From NCBI GenBank assembly GCA_002749535.1, contig MZZL01000409.1:3116160-3180159 (forward strand): 64,000 nt of DNA. Direction: 5' to 3'. A program made the translations under genes and the position numbers. Positions 61,336-64,000 of the stretch are shown piece by piece. The stretch's first letter is position 1. Each line of letters begins with the position of its first letter. The notes beneath the pieces are model-generated. The model searched no databases. It was not told the DNA's origin and saw only the letters and a program-made list of their open reading frames with translations. Origin of the DNA: Apophysomyces variabilis (taxonomy: Eukaryota > Mucoromycota > Mucoromycetes > Mucorales > Mucoraceae).

Positions 61336-64000
61336 TCATTGTTTTGCCCGCCGAGATGATTTGCGCTCGAATCCTTTGCGCTGCATATATTCCTAGAATG
61401 GACATTGTGTTAAGCGACAGTGAGGATCGCTTCGCAGTATAAGCTTACCTTAAAATTAAAGGTCGAGTCTTGCTGCACAAATGGATGCGATAGAAGTTCG
61501 GAGGCTGTAGGGCGGTCCACTGGATTGCTGTGGAAATTGTCAGAATTAGAACAAGCTAGCTTTTTTAAATCAAAACCTACATAGTGAAACATAGTTTTAG
61601 GAAATCTTCTGCTTCGCTTGATATATCTTGTGGTATGGGCGGCGCTTGATATTGCCCGAGCTATTAAACTCATTGTTAAAAAAACAGGAGCTGGAAAATA
61701 ATAATTAACAAAACCTACGTGATACAAAGCGGCAAGCATATTCAGGTCTAGCCATGGATGTTTGCCAGTTAACATTTCGATAACTGTGCAACCAATACTC
61801 CTACATAATTCCGGATACTGTCAACACTGTTTTCTTAGTCCCGATAATTTACCAAATATCGATCTTTGCACTGTAGTTAGTCCCCTTGACAACTTCAGGT
61901 GCCATCCAAAAAACGGTGCCTAAAATTTTTGATTGAGTACATTGACAGGCTTAGACTAATATGTATTACCTCGCATCACAGAATTCTGGGCATAAGGATC
62001 GTATGCCTTGTGCTGCCCACCAAGTTTAGATAGTCCAAAATCGGTGATCTTGCAAATACCATCCAGGTCGAGCAAGATATTTCCAGCTTTGATATCCTGT
62101 TTTCAATGCTCAGTACGGTCAATTTTTGCTGGTACTAAAGCTTACTCGATGCAAAATGTTACAGCCATGAAGATATTCCAACCCCAGTAAAATCTGCCGC
62201 GTAAAAAATCGCACGAGCCTTTCTCCAAATGCTCCATATTTGCTCAACATACTTGCAATACTACCACCTGGCACGTACTCAAGGAAGATATACAGATGTC
62301 CTTCCTCTTCATCCGAATGGTAGCCAAGATACTGAACAACGTTGTCGTGATTTAGAGGGGCTAATAACGTAATTTCACGGTAGATCGAGTCCACTTGCTC
62401 ACGCAACTCTGGGTTAGATAGATCAGATGTGGAGGTTGGCAGATCGACTTGCTTCACCGCAATCCATTCCCTAGTTGCTACGTTTACAGCGTGGTATACT
62501 CGACCAAAAGATCCTTTGCCGATGAGTTCACCACGCATCCACTGCATCTTCGTAGGTTCTAAATCAAGCCGTCAATATCATGACATAGTGTGACCCTATA
62601 TGCTGTGATTACCTGGCATGTCGCCTGGCTGTAGAGTTGCTTGAACCACCTTCTCGACAGTCATACCAGGCTTCACTTGTTCCACTTTCCGACCCCACAT
62701 CTTGGTGCTTCTTTGTCGAGACATGGCTTGGTTGATCTTGATCATGTTAGTAGCTAGCTTCCACTTGTGCCGCGCTTCATCGGCTTCCTTTTCTTTCATA
62801 ATTATTCTCACTGACTTCTTCCGACCTTGAAGTCGTCGTGATGCGGGTGTTGTAGCGGGTAATGATGGAGTTTCGACTACTATCTCTCCGTCAAGATCAT
62901 GACCAGGTAAGTATTTGTCGATGTCTCTATACAGCTTCTCTACTGGTGGACGTTCCGCCCAGTCATTGTAATCGCTGTCAGGAGTTTCTTGAGAATAAAT
63001 AGGAGAGGGAATGCTAATTGCTGACTGAGGAGTCTTCGGCTCGCCAAGTGGGGTCCGCGGTGAGTGCTGCGACCGAGCCGATGAAGGTCCAGGAGATGTC
63101 CTTGATGGAATCTGGATATGCAATCCGCTATTGGCATTTCCCTCGCTCGGATCAGATAATGATAGCTTCTCAACCCCCTCTTCAACAGACAAAGTCGTCG
63201 ATAACGGGGATCTTGGCACTTCAAGGTTATTGTTTGGTAAAGACTGTTCTTCTATTGACCATAGAGGCTGTCTAGCTGGTTGATGATAGTTTGACGCCGT
63301 CGCCTCTGTCGGTGTAAGCTCATCATCAGTGACTGGTTGAGATCGCGGTGGAACAGCCCAGCAAGAGACAACGGGAGTGGCTGCCTTGGTACTTCTGGGT
63401 GTTTCAGCGAAAGAGCCGTCAGTCCTATCCGAAGCACTTGATTGTGGGCGAGGAGGGATGGCCCAGTAGGAGACTACCGGCAAAGTCTCGTTCACAGCAC
63501 CAGTACTTTTTTCGGACGATGCCGACTGTGGTCGAGATACCGAATTTAGTACGGGCGTTGATTTTGACGTGTGTGGCGGTTCAGTGAATGGCTCGTTAGT
63601 CTGTTCCGATAAACTTGCTTGTAGTCGGGGCGCTACAGCCCATAAGGATTCCAACGGTTTCGGCTTTTCCGTGGGGTTCGTTTGAGGAGGAATAACCCGT
63701 AATTCAGTTTGAACGGAACTGGATGGAGTGCCTGTTTGGTCAGAAAAGACTTGGTAATCAGAAGATGCGACACTGCGGTTTGATGAACGTTTGAAAGTCT
63801 TCTCGAAGTAACCGCTATCGTATCTGTATTCATCTACAACTGTTCCCGATGGTTGTTGCTGCTCAAATTGGCAATGTGCCGCATTATCTAATTGTGGGGC
63901 AGGAGGATCCGTGAGTTGATACCCGCCAGATGTGGAAATGGGACTGGCGCGGTCAGGCTGTAGATGGCCTGCAGCTTGCGTTGAAATATCGTATGTATCG
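61336..64000 (-). CDS. BCK1/Ste11-type MAP kinase kinase kinase (partial, N-terminus beyond window)
   Basis: Kinase of the STE11 family, most like Bck1/Mkh1 of the cell-wall-integrity cascade. Exons (plus): 62613-64000 (open to the edge), 62146-62558, 61970-62096, 61853-61919, 61719-61800, 61581-61660, 61449-61527, 61336-61392. The kinase domain is C-terminal: MRGELIGKGSFGRVYHAV, WIAVKQVDLP, LEYVPGGSIASML, NILHRDIKAGNILLD, ITDFGLSKLG, RGTVFWMAPEVVKG, EMLTGKHPWLD, APPIPQDIS. It ends in a basic tail (KGFERKSSRRAKQ). The visible N-terminal part (over 400 residues) is Ser/Pro-rich and disordered-looking, with imperfect WAxPPR repeats. The MQWMRGEL junction lies at the intron 62559-62612. Confidence 0.9.
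63250..63665 (-). repeat. Imperfect ~31-residue coding repeats (WAxPPR type) in the MAPKKK N-terminus
   Basis: Copies are marked by LWAVAPRLQ, a shortened SVSRPQSASS, YWAIPPRPQSSAS and CWAVPPRSQ, with PLWSIEEQ as a possible decayed end. Trp-to-Trp spacings are about 62, 34 and 31 codons, and 62 fits two units with one copy that lost its Trp core. Confidence 0.65.

Overview
This 64 kb window is nuclear DNA from a filamentous fungus, most likely an early-diverging lineage such as Mucoromycota (Mucorales). The evidence is AT-rich DNA, genes broken by many short GT-AG introns of about 40-85 bases, typical fungal genes (a FET3/FTR1 iron pair, BNA6, a tricalbin, a BCK1-type MAPKKK, DAL5-family permeases) and conserved eukaryotic genes (CCT1, RPC25, Rheb, a Chk2-like kinase). 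The phylum is an inference from gene style; no marker gene settles it. Gene models were built by hand-splicing, and the summed exon lengths keep the reading frame in every multi-exon gene reported.

Layout: 0.5-2.2 kb p50RhoGAP-like protein (+); 2.4-7.5 kb tricalbin with an SMP domain and up to six C2 domains (+); 8.1-9.0 kb RNA polymerase III subunit RPC25 (+); 9.8-11.5 kb mucin-like membrane protein (+); 11.9-13.7 kb NIPA-type Mg2+ transporter (+); 13.7-17.8 kb divergent FET3 (-) and FTR1 (+); 17.9-19.8 kb DAL5-type MFS permease (-); 20.5-21.2 kb universal stress protein (-); 21.4-21.9 kb orphan (+); 23.5-24.6 kb BNA6 (-); 24.8-25.1 kb small orphan (+); 26.0-28.0 kb coiled-coil protein (+); 30.9-32.9 kb second DAL5-type permease (+); 34.2-36.2 kb membrane-anchored periplasmic-binding-protein-like protein (+); 36.5-36.8 kb tiny two-exon Cys protein (+); 39.3-40.7 kb TPR/metallo-beta-lactamase fusion (-); 41.1-41.5 kb orphan (+); 41.7-43.8 kb CCT1 (-); 45.6-47.9 kb long-chain acyl-CoA synthetase (+); 48.8-50.6 kb flavin monooxygenase (-); 52.2-54.6 kb Chk2/Cds1 kinase (+); 54.9-55.8 kb Rheb (-); 56.3-58.3 kb and 58.6-61.2 kb divergent GH20 beta-hexosaminidases; 61.3-64.0 kb BCK1-like MAPKKK, cut by the right edge (-).

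Functional groupings: FET3 and FTR1 together make the high-affinity reductive iron-uptake complex. They share a 538-base intergenic region that holds an exact match to the extended iron-GATA repressor site. The two GH20 genes share a 318-base divergent promoter and probably act on chitin oligosaccharides. The two MFS permeases are duplicates with almost identical exon lengths. The most unusual items are the TPR-MBL fusion, the eukaryotic membrane-anchored binding protein, a 7-base microexon in the acyl-CoA synthetase, and three GC-AG introns that share the donor GCAAGT. No rRNA, tRNA, CRISPR or intact transposon was recognised.
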